Shown piece after piece: positions 10,865-21,722 of a stretch of 64,000 nucleotides of DNA. Within the stretch, counting starts at the first letter, position 1; each line of letters begins with the position of its first letter. This stretch comes from Hordeum vulgare subsp. vulgare (lineage: Eukaryota; Streptophyta; Magnoliopsida; Poales; Poaceae): positions 415,345,081 through 415,409,080 of the forward strand of contig NC_058518.1 of NCBI RefSeq assembly GCF_904849725.1, written 5' to 3'. A program made the translations under genes and the position numbers. The notes beneath the pieces were generated by a model. That model did no database searches. It worked only from the letters and a program-made list of their open reading frames with translations, and was not told where the DNA came from.

Positions 10865-13800
10865 ATGTCCAACGTCAACCTCAACTTCAACGCATTCCTA
10901 GAGAAAAACAAGCTGAAAGATGATGGTAGCAACTATGCGGACTGGGTTCGCAACCTGAAGCTCATCCTTGAAGCAGCTAAAAAGGCTTATGTCCTTAATG
11001 CGCCGCTAGGTGACCCTCCCGCTCCCGCAGCAGCGCAGGACGTTCTAAACGTCTGGCAAGCGCGAAGTGATGACTACTCTCTGGTCAGGTGTGGCATGTT
11101 ATACAGTTTAGAAACGGGGCTCCAAAGACGTTTTGAGCAACACGGGGCATATGAGATGTTCCAAGAGCTGAAGCTGGTATTTCAAGCTCATGCCCGTGTC
11201 GAGAGATATGAAGTCTCCGACAAGTTCTTCAGCTGTAAGATGGAGGAGAACAGTTCTGTCAGTGAACACATACTCAAAATGTCTGGGTTACACGGTCGTC
11301 TGACTTCACTTGGAGTCGAACTTCCGGATGATGCTATCATTGACAGAATCCTCCAGTCTCTCCCACCAAGCTACAAAGGCTTTGTGCTTAACTACAACAT
11401 GCAAGGGATGGAGAAAACCATTCCCGAGTTGTACTCGATGCTCAAGTCTGCAGAAGTAGAAATCAAGAAGGAGCATCAAGTGTTGATGGTCAACAAGACC
11501 ACTAGTTTCAAGAAAGGCAGGGGTAAGAAGAACTTCAAGAAAGACGGCAAAGCTGTTGCCGCGCCCGGTAAACCAGATGCCGGGAAGAAGAAAAAGAACG
11601 GACCCAAGCCTGAGACTGAGTGCTTCTACTGCAAGGGAAAAGGTCACTGGAAGCGGAACTGCCCCAAATACTTAGCGGACAAGAAGGCCGGCAACGTTAA
11701 AGGTATATGTGATATACATGTTATTGATGTGTACCTTACCAGCGCTCGTAGTAGCTCCTGGGTATTTGATACCGGTGTTGTTGCTCACATTTGCAACTCA
11801 AAGCAGGAACTGCGGAATAAGCGGAGACTGGCCAAGGACGAGGTGACGATGCGCGTCGGGAATGGTTCAAAGGTCGATGTGATCGCCGTCGGCACGCTAC
11901 CTCTACATCTACCGTCGGGATTAGTTTTAAACCTTAATAATTGTTATTTAGTACCAGCTTTAAGCATGAACATTGTATCAGGGTCTTGCTTAATGCGAGA
12001 CGGCTACTCATTTAAGTCAGAGAATAATGGTTGTTCTATTTATATGAGTGATATGTTTTATGGTCATGCTCCGCTGGTGAATGGTTTATTCTTGATGAAT
12101 CTCGATCGTGATGTTACACATATTCATAGTGTGAGTACCAAAAGATGCAAAGTTGATAATGATAGTCCCACATACTTGTGGCACTGCCGCCTTGGTCATA
12201 TCGGCGTTAAGTGCATGAAGAAGCTCCATACTGATGGACTGCTAGAGTCTCTTGACTTTGAATCATTTGACACATGCGAACCGTGCCTCATGGGCAAGAT
12301 GACTAAGACTCCATTCTCAGGAATAATGGAGAGAGCCTCCGACTTATTGGAAATAATACATACTGATGTGTGTGGTCCAATGAACGTTGAAGCTCGCGGT
12401 GGTTATCGTTATGTTCTCACTCTCACCGATGATTTGAGTAGGTATGGGTATATCTACTTGATGAAGCACAAATCTGAGACGTTTGAAAAGTTCAAGGAAT
12501 TTCAGAGTGAGGTTGAGAATCAACGTGACAGAAAAATAAAATGTCTACGATCTGATCGTGGAGGAGAATATTTGAGTCACGAGTTTGGCACACACCTAAG
12601 GAAGTATGGAATCGTTTCACAACTAACACCGCCTGGCACACCGCAGCGCAACGGAGTGTCTGAACGTCGTAATCGCACTTTATTAGATATGGTACGATCT
12701 ATGATGTCTCTCACCGACTTACCGCTATCATTTTGGGGATACGCATTAGAAACTGCAGCATTCACTTTAAATAGGGCACCGTCTAAATCCGTTGAGACGA
12801 CACCGTATGAACTATGGTTTGGCAAGAAACCTAAGTTGTCGTTTCTTAAAGTTTGGGGCTGCGACGCTTATGTGAAGAAACTTCAACCAGAAAAGCTCGA
12901 ACCCAAAGCGGAGAAATGTGTATTCATAGGATACCCCAAGGAAACTATTGGGTATACCTTCTATCTTAGATCCGAAGGTAAAACCTTTGTTGCCAAGAAC
13001 GGATCCTTTCTAGAGAAAGATTTTCTCTCGAAAGAAGTAAGTGGGAGGAAGGTAGAACTTGATGAGGTAATTACACCCCCTCTCGAACAGGAAAGTAGCG
13101 CAGCGCAAGAAGTTGTTCCTGTGGTGCCTACACCGACTAAAGAGGAAGTTAATGATGATGATCATGAAGCTTCGGATCAAGTTACTACTGAACCACGAAG
13201 GTCCACAAGGGTACGCTCCGCACCAGAGTGGTACGGCAACCCTGTGATGGAAATCATGTTGTTAGACAACGGTGAACCTTCGAACTATGAAGAAGCAATG
13301 GCGGGCCCGGATTCCAACAAATGGCTTGAGGCCATGAAATCCGAGATAGGATCCATGTATGAGAACAAAGTATGGACTTTGGTGGACTTGCCCGATGAAC
13401 GGCGAGCCATAGAAAATAAATGGATCTTCAAGAAGAAGACTGATGCAAACGGTAATGTAACCGTTTACAAAGCTCGACTTGTCGCAAAGGGTTTTCGACA
13501 AATTCAAGGAGTTGACTACGAAGAGACTTTCTCTCCCGTAGTGAAGCTGAAATCAGTCCGAATCATGTTAGCAATTGCCGCCTTTTATGATTATGAAATT
13601 TGGCAAATGGACGTCAAAACAGCGTTCCTTAACGGGAATCTTAAGGAAGAGTTGTATATGATGCAACCAGAAGGTTTTGTCGATCCTAAAGGTGCTAACA
13701 AAGTATGCAAGCTCCAGCGCTCCATCTATGGGCTGGTGCAAGCATCTCGGAGTTGGAACATTCGCTTTAATGAGGTGATTAAAGCGTTTGGGTTCATACA

Positions 13801-14848
13801 AGTTTACGGAGAAGCCTGTCTGTACAAGAAAGTGAGTGGGAGCTCTGTAGCTTTCCTCGTATTATATGTGGATGACATATTGTTGATGGGGAATGATATA
13901 GAGATGTTGGAGAGCATAAAGGCCTATTTGAACAAGATTTTTTCAATGAAGGACCTTGGAGAAGCTGCATACATATTAGGCATCAAGATCTATAGAGATA
14001 GATCGAGACGCCTCATAGGTCTTTCGCAAAGTACATACCTTGACAAGATATTGAAGAAATTCAATATGGAAAACTCAAAGAAAGGGTTCTTGCCAGTTTT
14101 GCAAGGTATGAGATTGAGTAAGACTCAGTCGCCGACCACGGCAGCAGATAGAGAGAAGATGAGTTCTGTCCCCTACGCTTCAGCCGTGGGCTCTCTAATG
14201 TATGCCATGCTGTGTACCAGACCTGATATAAACCTTGCGATAAGCTTGGTAGGGAGGTACCAAAGTAATCCCGGTGCGGAACACTGGACAGCGGTCAAGA
14301 ATATCCTTAAGTACCTGAAAAGGACTAAGGAAATGTTTCTCGTTTATGGAGGTGACGAAGAGCTCGTCGTAAAGGGTTACGTCGATGCTAGCTTCGACAC
14401 AGATCCGGATGACTCTAAGTCACAAACCGGATACGTATATGTGTTGAATGGTGGGGCAGTGAGCTGGTGCAGCAGCAAGCAAGAAGTCGTGGCAGCATCT
14501 ACATGTGAAGCGGAGTACATAGCTGCTTCAGAAGCGGCTCATGAAGGAATTTGGATGAAGGAGCTCATCACCGACCTTGGAGTGGTTCCAAGCGCGTCGG
14601 GTCCTATGACACTCTTCTGTGATAACACTGGAGCCATTGCCATAGCCAAAGAGCCCAGGTTTCACCGGAAGACGAAGCACATCAAGCGCCGCTACAACTC
14701 CATCCAGGACCATGTCCAAACTGGAGTGATAGATATTTGTAAAGTACACACGGATCTGAATATTGCAGACCCGTTGACTAAACCTCTTCCACGAGCAAAA
14801 CATGATCAGCACCATAATGCTATGGGTGTTCGATACATCACAATGTAA
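10865..14848 (+). CDS. gag-pol: Copia gag-pol polyprotein, intact
   Basis: A 1327-residue single ORF. The start MSNVNLNFNAFLEK matches the gag start of element C. Gag covers about 1-250, with a CCHC knuckle at about 253-266 (CFYCKGKGHWKRNC). The aspartic protease has D-T-G at about 302-304, followed by Val where Ser is usual. The integrase has an HHCC zinc finger around 440-480, then a DDE core with Asp near 501, Asp near 564 and Glu near 600 (35 residues between the last two). Reverse transcriptase spans about 836-1080 with YVDD at 1001-1004. RNase H covers about 1165-1300. Integrase before RT defines Copia. No stop or frameshift was found. The protein would assemble virus-like particles, copy the RNA and integrate the cDNA. 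The only oddity is the DTGVVA protease motif. Confidence 0.95.
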   Translation: MSNVNLNFNAFLEKNKLKDDGSNYADWVRNLKLILEAAKKAYVLNAPLGDPPAPAAAQDVLNVWQARSDDYSLVRCGMLYSLETGLQRRFEQHGAYEMFQELKLVFQAHARVERYEVSDKFFSCKMEENSSVSEHILKMSGLHGRLTSLGVELPDDAIIDRILQSLPPSYKGFVLNYNMQGMEKTIPELYSMLKSAEVEIKKEHQVLMVNKTTSFKKGRGKKNFKKDGKAVAAPGKPDAGKKKKNGPKPETECFYCKGKGHWKRNCPKYLADKKAGNVKGICDIHVIDVYLTSARSSSWVFDTGVVAHICNSKQELRNKRRLAKDEVTMRVGNGSKVDVIAVGTLPLHLPSGLVLNLNNCYLVPALSMNIVSGSCLMRDGYSFKSENNGCSIYMSDMFYGHAPLVNGLFLMNLDRDVTHIHSVSTKRCKVDNDSPTYLWHCRLGHIGVKCMKKLHTDGLLESLDFESFDTCEPCLMGKMTKTPFSGIMERASDLLEIIHTDVCGPMNVEARGGYRYVLTLTDDLSRYGYIYLMKHKSETFEKFKEFQSEVENQRDRKIKCLRSDRGGEYLSHEFGTHLRKYGIVSQLTPPGTPQRNGVSERRNRTLLDMVRSMMSLTDLPLSFWGYALETAAFTLNRAPSKSVETTPYELWFGKKPKLSFLKVWGCDAYVKKLQPEKLEPKAEKCVFIGYPKETIGYTFYLRSEGKTFVAKNGSFLEKDFLSKEVSGRKVELDEVITPPLEQESSAAQEVVPVVPTPTKEEVNDDDHEASDQVTTEPRRSTRVRSAPEWYGNPVMEIMLLDNGEPSNYEEAMAGPDSNKWLEAMKSEIGSMYENKVWTLVDLPDERRAIENKWIFKKKTDANGNVTVYKARLVAKGFRQIQGVDYEETFSPVVKLKSVRIMLAIAAFYDYEIWQMDVKTAFLNGNLKEELYMMQPEGFVDPKGANKVCKLQRSIYGLVQASRSWNIRFNEVIKAFGFIQVYGEACLYKKVSGSSVAFLVLYVDDILLMGNDIEMLESIKAYLNKIFSMKDLGEAAYILGIKIYRDRSRRLIGLSQSTYLDKILKKFNMENSKKGFLPVLQGMRLSKTQSPTTAADREKMSSVPYASAVGSLMYAMLCTRPDINLAISLVGRYQSNPGAEHWTAVKNILKYLKRTKEMFLVYGGDEELVVKGYVDASFDTDPDDSKSQTGYVYVLNGGAVSWCSSKQEVVAASTCEAEYIAASEAAHEGIWMKELITDLGVVPSASGPMTLFCDNTGAIAIAKEPRFHRKTKHIKRRYNSIQDHVQTGVIDICKVHTDLNIADPLTKPLPRAKHDQHHNAMGVRYITM

Positions 14849-14866
14849 CTAGATTATTGACTCTAG

Positions 14867-14880
14867 TGCAAGTGGGAGAC
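14867..14880 (+). promoter_or_regulatory. Polypurine tract of young Copia
   Basis: The purine-rich caagtgggagac lies directly before the 3' LTR. The same tract precedes the 3' LTRs at 36118 and 59935. It primes plus-strand cDNA. Confidence 0.85.
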
Positions 14881-16609
14881 TGTTGGAAATATGCTCTAGA
14901 GGCAATAATAAAATGGTTATTATCATATTTCCTTGTTCATGATAATCGTCTATCGTTCATGCTATAATTGTATTAACAGGAAACAGTAATACATGTGTGA
15001 ATGAATAGATCACAATGTGTCCCTAGCAAGCCTCTAGTTAGCTAGCTCGTTAGTCAATAGATGATCATGATTTCCTGATCATGGACATTGGATGTCATTG
15101 ATAACGGGATCACATCATTGGGAGAATGATGTGGTGGACAAGACCCAATCCTAAGCCTAGCACTAGATCGTATTGTTCGTATGCTAATGCTTTTCTAATG
15201 TCAAGTATCTTTTCCTTCGACCGTGAGATCATGCAACTCCCGGTTACCGTAGGAGTGCTTTGGGTGTATCAAACGTCACAACGTAACTGGGTGACTATAA
15301 AGGTGCACTACGGGTACCTCCGAAAGTGTCTGTTGGGTTGGCACGGATCGAGATCGGGATTTGTCACTCCGTGTGACGGAGAGGTATCTCTGGGCCCACT
15401 CGGTAGAACATCATCATGAGCTCAATGTGACTAAGGAGTTAGTCACACGATGACATGCTACGGAACGAGTAAAGAGACTTACCGGTAACGAGATTGAACA
15501 AGGTATAGGTATACCGACGATCGAATCTCGGGCAAGTTCTATACCGACAGACAAAGGGAATCGTATACGGGATTGATTGAATCCTTGACATCGTGGTTCA
15601 TCCGATGAGATCATCGTGGAGCTAGTGGGAGCCACCATGGGTATCCAGACCCCGCTGATGGTTATTGGCCAGAGAGGTGTCTCGGTCATGTCTGCCTGTC
15701 TCCCGAACCCGTAGGGTCTACACACTTAAGGTTCGGTGACGCTAGGGTTATAGGGAATTGTTATACGAGATTACCGAAAGTTGTTCGGAGTCCCAGATGA
15801 GATCTCGGACGTCACGAGGAGCTCCGGAATGATCCGGAGGTAAAGATTGATATATAGGACGGATGGTTTCGGACACCGGAAGTGTTTCGGGCATCACCGG
15901 TAACGTACCGGGACCACTGAAGGGGGGCTGCGACCCCAAGAGGTAAGATGGGCTAAGTGGGGGTGGGAACCAGCCCCTAGTTGGGCTGGTATGCCTCCCC
16001 ACTCAGCCCATGGCGCAGGGGAAAGAAAAAGAGGGGGGAACCCTAACTTAGGTGGGCCTTAGGCCCACTAGAGGGGTGCGCCACCCCTCCCCCTTGCCCT
16101 GGCCGCCACCCCTTCCCCATCTGAGGGCTGCCGCACCCCTTAGGGGTGGGAACCCTAAGGGCTGCGCCCCCTCCCTCTCCCCCTATATATAGATGAGGTC
16201 CGGGGCTGTTTGAGACACGGTTTAATCTCTCTCTCTCGCAGCCCTGCCCTCTCCCTCCTCCTCTCTGCCGGTGCTTGGCAAAGCCTTGCCGGGAGACCTC
16301 GTCTCTCCACCAACACTACGCCGTCGTGTTACTGGTCTTCTTCCCCAACCTCTCCCTCCTCCTTGCTGGATCAAGGTGCGGGAGACGTCACCGGGCTGCA
16401 TGTGTGTTGAACGCGGAGGTGCCGTTGTTCGGCACTAGATCGGAATCGCCGCGAGTACGACTCCATCAACCGCATTCTAGCAAACGCTTCCGCTTAGCGA
16501 TCTTCAAAGGTACGGAGATGCTCTTACCCCTCTCTCGTTGCTGGTCTCTCCATAGGAAGATCTGAACATGCGTAGGAAATTTTTTGAATTTATGCTACGT
16601 TCCCCAACA
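14881..16609 (+). repeat. 3' LTR of young Copia
   Basis: 1729 bp, near-identical to the 5' LTR. Differences seen by eye are mostly C/T and G/A changes, plus loss of 23 bp near 15911 and of one CT in the CT run near 16230. Confidence 0.92.
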
Positions 16610-16614
16610 GAAAA

Positions 16615-17763
16615 CACTCTGAAGACTTTGAAGCTTGAAGATTTACTCTTTCTGTTTCATTTTCTTTACACTTGAGTCATTGGAACACCGTAATGTTAAA
16701 GGGGGTCGAGGTAAAACTATGGAACGAATTTCCTCATGATTCTCAACCCAAACCTACATCTACCAAAGCGTTAGAGTGAGGAATATGAGAGACATGATGA
16801 CTTCCACAGTTGAAAGTTCCGACCGTTTCCGCGCCACGCGCCATCTCTCACAGATCTTATCCACCCAACAGTCATATTATTAAAGGGAATTTATGTCAAA
16901 TCGTGTCGGGATGCTCCCGGGCTATAAATAGGCACCCCACAACTACCAGATGGTTGGATGCTCCGAGAGAAACTGACACTAGTGATTTAGAGCAACCCAA
17001 ATTCCTCAGAATCTTTGAGAGAAAATCATCAAGTGAGAAAACACCCCAAACACCAAACCCAAACCAAAACACAAGTGATTGAGCATCACTGAAGAAGTTA
17101 TTCCTGTGTGAAACCGATGCTTGTTACCTTTGAGGATTGTGCATCCTCTAGACGGCTAGGCGTCATGGTCTAGAGCATCCAGCAGTCAATTGTGGATCGC
17201 CGGGTGACCGAGTTTGTGAGAGTTTGGAAGTCTGCCCTCAAGACTTCCCATGAGTGTTGGGCGAGGATTGTATGTCCTTAGCTCAAGGAGAATACAGTAG
17301 GGACCGTGTGTCCCGGTACTGTGTGTCCTTTGGTTTCAATACCAAGCCTCTCCAAACCATACGTACAACTGTCATAGCAGTTGGAACTGGGTCATCAACA
17401 TCTGTCTTCGTCAAGCTACTAGTTCTATTTCGTCAACTCTCTCATTTCCTCAATTGTATGTTGAAGACTCTCATTTGTACTGTTTGAAGAATTTGTCTGA
17501 AGACTTTCTTTGAATTTCCTCAACCTCAAAATCTTCACCTAAGTTAATCTTCACCTTCTTATCCTGTACTTGTGACATGTGCAAACCGAATCTCTGAAAT
17601 CACGTTGAGTACTTTGTTGTAGACGTTTTTGCACGTCTGATCATGTACTATTTCCGCTGTACTCAGTTCATGACTAAGGACTTTTATCACTTGGAATTTC
17701 CTCAGTGATGAAATTGTAAAAATCGCTTATTCGCCCCCCTCTAGTCGATATAACGCACTTTCA
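16615..17763 (+). repeat. Right part of the split LTR of the old Copia element
   Basis: Continues from 7855 after removal of the young element. It ends in gcactttca at 17763, just before a PBS. A TATA-like ctataaatag at 16921-16930 fits an LTR promoter. Confidence 0.65.
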
Positions 17764-17765
17764 AT

Positions 17766-17777
17766 TGGTATCATAGC
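17766..17777 (+). promoter_or_regulatory. PBS of the old Copia element
   Basis: TGGTATCATAGC, two bases after the LTR end. It is close to the initiator tRNA-Met complement (one mismatch). Confidence 0.7.
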
Positions 17778-17830
17778 AAGGTACTCCCTTGTTCTGTGTG
17801 ATTTTGGTTTAACCGGTTGGAGTTTTAGTT

Positions 17831-19707
17831 ATGTCGACTGCAGGTATGATCAAGATTACTGCAGGATGTCCTACCTTTGAAGGAAAGGACTTCCCCTACT
17901 GGAAGACCAAGATGCAAATGCATCTTCAAGCAATTGACAATGATCTCTGGTATATTGTGGAAAATGGTATTCCCTCCATCACTACTACTATCTTTGCCGC
18001 TGATGTGAAGAAGTTCAAGCAACTTGACTCACAATTGAAGAATATCATCTCTGGCCACCTGAGCAAAGGTTAGTATGGCAGAGTTAGTGCTTTGGGCACA
18101 TCGAAGCTTATCTGGGATATGTTGTCCAAAGTCAATGAGGGAGTCTCAACACAGCGTGACTCTTGTGTCGATGTTCTTCGCAATCTCTTCAATTGCTTCA
18201 AGAGGGTTGGCAATGAAAGTTGCCAAGAGACCTTTGATCGCCTCACTGACATCGCAAATGAACTAAAAGCACTCAGAGCTAGAGACATCACTGACCATGA
18301 AGTTGTGAAGAAACTGATATGATCTCTTGATCCATCATTTGACACACTCGTTATGATGATCCAAGAACGAAGAGACAACAAGATGCTTGATCCCGCTGAT
18401 ATACTTGAGAGACTCAATACTCATGTATTCCAACAAGACGAAAAGAGAGATCTATATGGACCAAGCTACTCAAGACCTCGTGCGCTGAAGGCTAAGGCTA
18501 TTTCCTCATCTGAATAAGAAGAATTGCAGTCTTGGTGATCATGAAGAAGTGGTACGGGAACTTTCTATGCTCGTGAGGAAATTCCAGAAGTTCACAAAAC
18601 ATGTCCAGTTTTTAAAATCTCTAAGAAAAGATATTAGGAAATCAAAATCAAAATCCGAGGACTACAAGAAAAGAACCTGCCACAAATGCAAGAAATCTGG
18701 TCACTACATTGCTGACTGTCCTCACTTGGTGAAAGAATCAAGGAAGAAGAAATACAAGGATGATAGTTCTGATGACTCGAAGAAAAATAAGAAATCTTCA
18801 AAATCCTCATCTTCAAAGTCCTCATCGCACAAGAAGACCATTTTCAGAAAGGCTCGGGCACTCGTTGGCAAGGAAATGGATTCTAAAGAAGAATATGAGG
18901 AATGTGATGAAGAGGAAGGTTCTGAAGTGGAGTCAGAGTCTGGTGTGTCAAGTCTTGCATTGGCAACCACATTCGTCAGCAAGTCAATCTTCAACCTTGA
19001 AGAAAATGACAACGCCATCTACACTGATGAATAAGTTGATGACTTCCTCCAACCTATTGCTTCATGGCCAAAGGTCCAAAGGTACCAAACCACACTTCCT
19101 CAGCTGATTCTAGTGATTGTGAACGTGATGATTATCAAAAACCCAGTTACTATAAACTTGCCAACATTGCCACTAAGCAACAAAGTGCCATTGAAAAGCT
19201 TCAGAAACTACTAGACAAAAGCGATGATCTATTGAACGATGAAATGAATCGTCCTCAATTCCTCACTAAAGACGTCAAAAGTCTTTAATCTAGATTCGAT
19301 AGTCTTCAAGATCGTTATGGCACACTCTTGCTGATCATGAGAAACTTTCCTATGAATTTCTTCAAAGTAAGCTTGATCTTGAGAAGTTAAGAATGTCTCA
19401 TGATGATCTTCAAATGGAAAATTATTCATTGCTTGCTCAACAAATCAGTACCGCTCAGGATGAATTGATTCCACCATGTCTGAAAAGCATCGAGCGTGAA
19501 ACTGCTAATTCTTCACCAGAATCATCAAATGCTTCTATCGCTACAACTTCTTTAATTGTTCCCGTGGTATCAAATTCTTCACTTGAGGAAACCATAAATG
19601 CTACTGACGGAAACGCAGGATTGAAGGAATTGTATGTGACATGCATATACAAAAGTCTCAATGGGCATCAAACCCTTTGCGATGTGCTCAAAAAAGAAGA
19701 TTCTGAA
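17831..19707 (+). pseudogene. Decayed gag of SIRE/Maximus-like Copia
   Basis: Begins MSTAGMIKITAGCPTF, followed by FPYWKTKMQMHL, the UBN2-type gag start of Copia elements. A stop falls near 18072 and the homology resumes in another frame from 18092 (LIWDMLSKVNEG). A further stop lies near 18321, and a frame change occurs around 18517-18550. The segment 18549-19032 contains a CCHC knuckle (CHKCKKSGHYIADC) and a Ser/Lys then Asp/Glu-rich region. Gag-like coding with stops continues (YKSLNGHQTLCDVLKK) to about 19700, where it ends in unrelated LTR sequence. Not functional. Confidence 0.7.
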
Positions 19708-20155
19708 GTGCAACTCAACCCTAGACCACATAGTTTTACCTCTAGATCGGATTTCTGCGGAGCTCGGGCGGAGCCCTGCAGGAGTAGATCATCACCACCA
19801 CCAGCGTGCCGTCACACTGCCGGAGAACTCATCTACTTCTGCATCTTGCTTGCTGGATCAAGAAGGCCGAGATCATCGTCGAGCTGTACGAGTGTTGAAC
19901 GCGGAGGTGTCGTCCGTTCGGTGCTAGATCGGAACGGATCGTGGGACGAATTGCGGGACGGTCCGTGGGACGGTTCGTGGGGCGGATCGAGGAACGTGAA
20001 GATGTTCCACTACATCAACCGCATTTATTAACGCTTCCTGCTGCGCGGTCTACAAGGCTACGTAGATCCAGATCTCCTCTTGTAGATGGACATCACCATG
20101 ATAGGTCTTCGTGTGCGTATATTTTTTTTTGTTTCCCATGCAACGTTCCCTAACA
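19708..20155 (+). repeat. Truncated Angela-type LTR, 3' portion only
   Basis: From gtgcaactcaacc to ccctaaca this matches the last 450 bp of the Angela-type LTR at 21723-23622, including the GGACGGTTCGTG-type minisatellite and the conserved tgcgcgta..tttcccatg block. No 5' part, PBS or internal sequence is attached. The left junction with the SIRE-like gag is a deletion or recombination scar. Confidence 0.8.
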
Positions 20156-20159
20156 GCTT

Positions 20160-20900
20160 CTTCTGGTACATAGGTCTGAGCTCCAACCATGGTTCACGCG
20201 TATGGAGGAGAAGATACAAGATGTCTACAAAGCTATCACGTGCGCCCGCACTTCGGACGTTGTTCAACACCACCAGCAGCAGCGATCGCGTCCCTCCATG
20301 CATCGAAAGAAGTCACATCAACACCTAGAATAACAACCGATGCCCCATACACCCCCTCCCAACCAGGCTGGCAGTTCGGCGTGGCAGGATACACGGCACC
20401 ATGCTCCCTCGTCCAGCTTCGTGTTTCAGACACCACCACAACATCAGAGTTCCATAGCGGGTTTCATGTTTCAACCACATCCATCTAGTATGGTCCCTCC
20501 TACAGGATTCTACGCATATCAGGAGGCGTCGGCGTCCAGATCTGGGTGCATGAGTGAACAAGAAGAACCACTATCGCATCAAAACATATGGTTGGACATG
20601 TTTTTGACTCCTCCACCATGGACCACACATGATACATAGAACGGCCAGGGCGGGTCCGAGTTTCTTCTTTGTAACATTAGCCCCCCAAGGTTTGGCTGGA
20701 GTACGCCTAACACACCCCCACAACACCAAGGCCGACGTCGTCAGTGAGGCTTCTATCTATCAGTACAGATATGACTATCTAATTATGTATGAGACATATG
20801 TCTATTTTATGTATGAGACATATTCATGTTCTATTTCTATGCTCAGTTGGTTTAGTGGGGATAACACTCATACCACCAACAAATGCATCCAACGTCATGC
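20160..20900 (+). pseudogene. Decayed gene-like fragment, Pro/Gln-rich C-terminal type
   Basis: The frame covering 20340-20636 reads PHTPPPNQAGSSAWQD, then SSSFVFQTPPQHQSS and MFLTPPPWTTHDT, with a stop. The same frame continues with GWSTPNTPPQHQG and then tyrosine-rich YQYRYDY-like words with further stops. This Pro/Gln- and Tyr-rich style resembles the C-terminal tail of plant mobile domain (MAIN-like / long-form PP7-like) proteins common in Triticeae and in some Mutator-like elements. No catalytic or PMD core is present. The assignment is tentative. Confidence 0.3.
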
Positions 20901-20982
20901 TTAGATAGAACATAATGGCCCCACAACTTGAGATTACAAACAAATAATAAAAAATACATCTGAATTAAAAAAGCATGACTAA

Positions 20983-21402
20983 CTACATGAAGGCATCATC
21001 GTCATCCTCCGTCAATGCAAAGCTCTTACCCGTCATCACCGCACAACTCTTGCCCTTCGATGATGAGGTACTCTCGTCCTTGGTACTCGGCATGAAGATA
21101 TCCTCTTCGCCCACGCCGTCGTCCATCCATAAAAAAATATGTTTTACTGCATCGTGTATGTGTTGGCCTTTCTTCTTCCATCTTTCATTCAACCTGATAA
21201 GTTATTTCCGTATCTCCTCAAATGTCCTTAGAGTCCACCCCTTCCTAGCTAATGCATGAGCAACCTCATTCAGTAGCATGTCACTACTGATGAGTTTGTC
21301 CCATAAAACTATTCTATTGTCTAACTTGAAATTGCTAGCTAAGCGCACAAGACATTCGAACATAAGAGAGTGAAAACTACGATCGAAAGGATAATGGGCC
21401 AT
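20983..21402 (-). pseudogene. Unrecognised gene fragment with one in-frame stop
   Basis: On the minus strand one frame runs from MAHYPFDRSFHSLMF to DDDDAFM, broken by a single TAA near 21202 (after RTFEEIRK). Homologous-looking sequence continues directly after it in the same frame (RLNERWKKKGQHIHD). Codon usage and the mixture of helix-like segment and acidic tail look like a genuine former coding region, but I do not recognise the family. It may belong with the fragment on its left as part of one DNA transposon, or be a captured host gene. Confidence 0.4.
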
Positions 21403-21434
21403 CTTGATGAGAGTAAGCTACTAGACTACACTGT

Positions 21435-21722
21435 TGTTAGAGCATATTTCTCCATGTGTGGTTTTGGTAATTGATGACAATCCCTATGGACTAATGGTTG
21501 CCTTAAGTTATATTTGTAGGATTTGTCCATAGGCACTTCTTGAAGTCCATCTGTTGGTTTCAAGGAGTTTATATGATGACCAAGGTGGCATTCATGGTTT
21601 TATCCAAAGATTGGTCATAAAGACATAAGGTTGATCAAGACTAAGTCAAAGAGTGAATCAAGTTCATCAACACACAAAAGCGTACAAGATGTACCGAGAG
21701 GGATCAAGTGATCCCATGGTAT
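21435..21722 (+). repeat. 5' fragment of a Gypsy-like LTR (Sabrina-like?)
   Basis: TGTTAGAGCATATTTCTCC starts a block ending at atcccatggtat, where the Angela-type LTR begins. The words ttggtaattgatgacaatc and gatcaagtgatcccatgg recall a common Triticeae Gypsy LTR, possibly Sabrina. The last five bases, GGTAT, would be the target of the next insertion. The rest of this LTR is not in the window. Confidence 0.4.

Larger units (their letters stand above)
7856..16609 (+). mobile_element. Complete young Angela/BARE-type Copia retrotransposon
   Basis: An 8754-bp element flanked by the 5-bp duplication GAAAA at 7851-7855 and 16610-16614. Order: 5' LTR 7856-9609, PBS 9611-9622, leader, one uninterrupted gag-pol ORF 10865-14848, polypurine tract, 3' LTR 14881-16609. 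Both LTRs start TGTTGG and end CCAACA. By eye the LTRs differ at about fifteen bases plus a 23-bp and a 2-bp indel, so the insertion is recent. All parts of an autonomous element are present. It lies inside the LTR of the older Copia. BARE, WIS and Angela are close relatives and I cannot separate them without a search. Confidence 0.92.
7602..19707 (+). mobile_element. Old SIRE/Maximus-like Copia fragment, split by a younger Copia
   Basis: An LTR of about 1.4 kb runs from about 7602 (TATAAGTGCATC, where TG would be expected) to 7855, and resumes at 16615-17763 after the inserted element. It is followed by a tRNA-Met-type PBS and decayed gag. The right side ends abruptly near 19707 against an unrelated LTR end, so pol and the 3' LTR are missing. 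The SIRE/Maximus assignment rests on the gag style: UBN2-like N-terminus, CCHC knuckle, then a Ser/Lys/Asp/Glu-rich spacer. Confidence 0.6.

Noticed and set aside
15126..15725. Open frames of 97 and 103 codons repeated at 8101-8700
   Set aside because: They are the same positions of the two LTRs of the young Copia; non-coding LTR sequence open by chance.
20983..21402. Functional host gene
   Set aside because: In-frame TAA near 21202 and no evidence of introns or a promoter around it.
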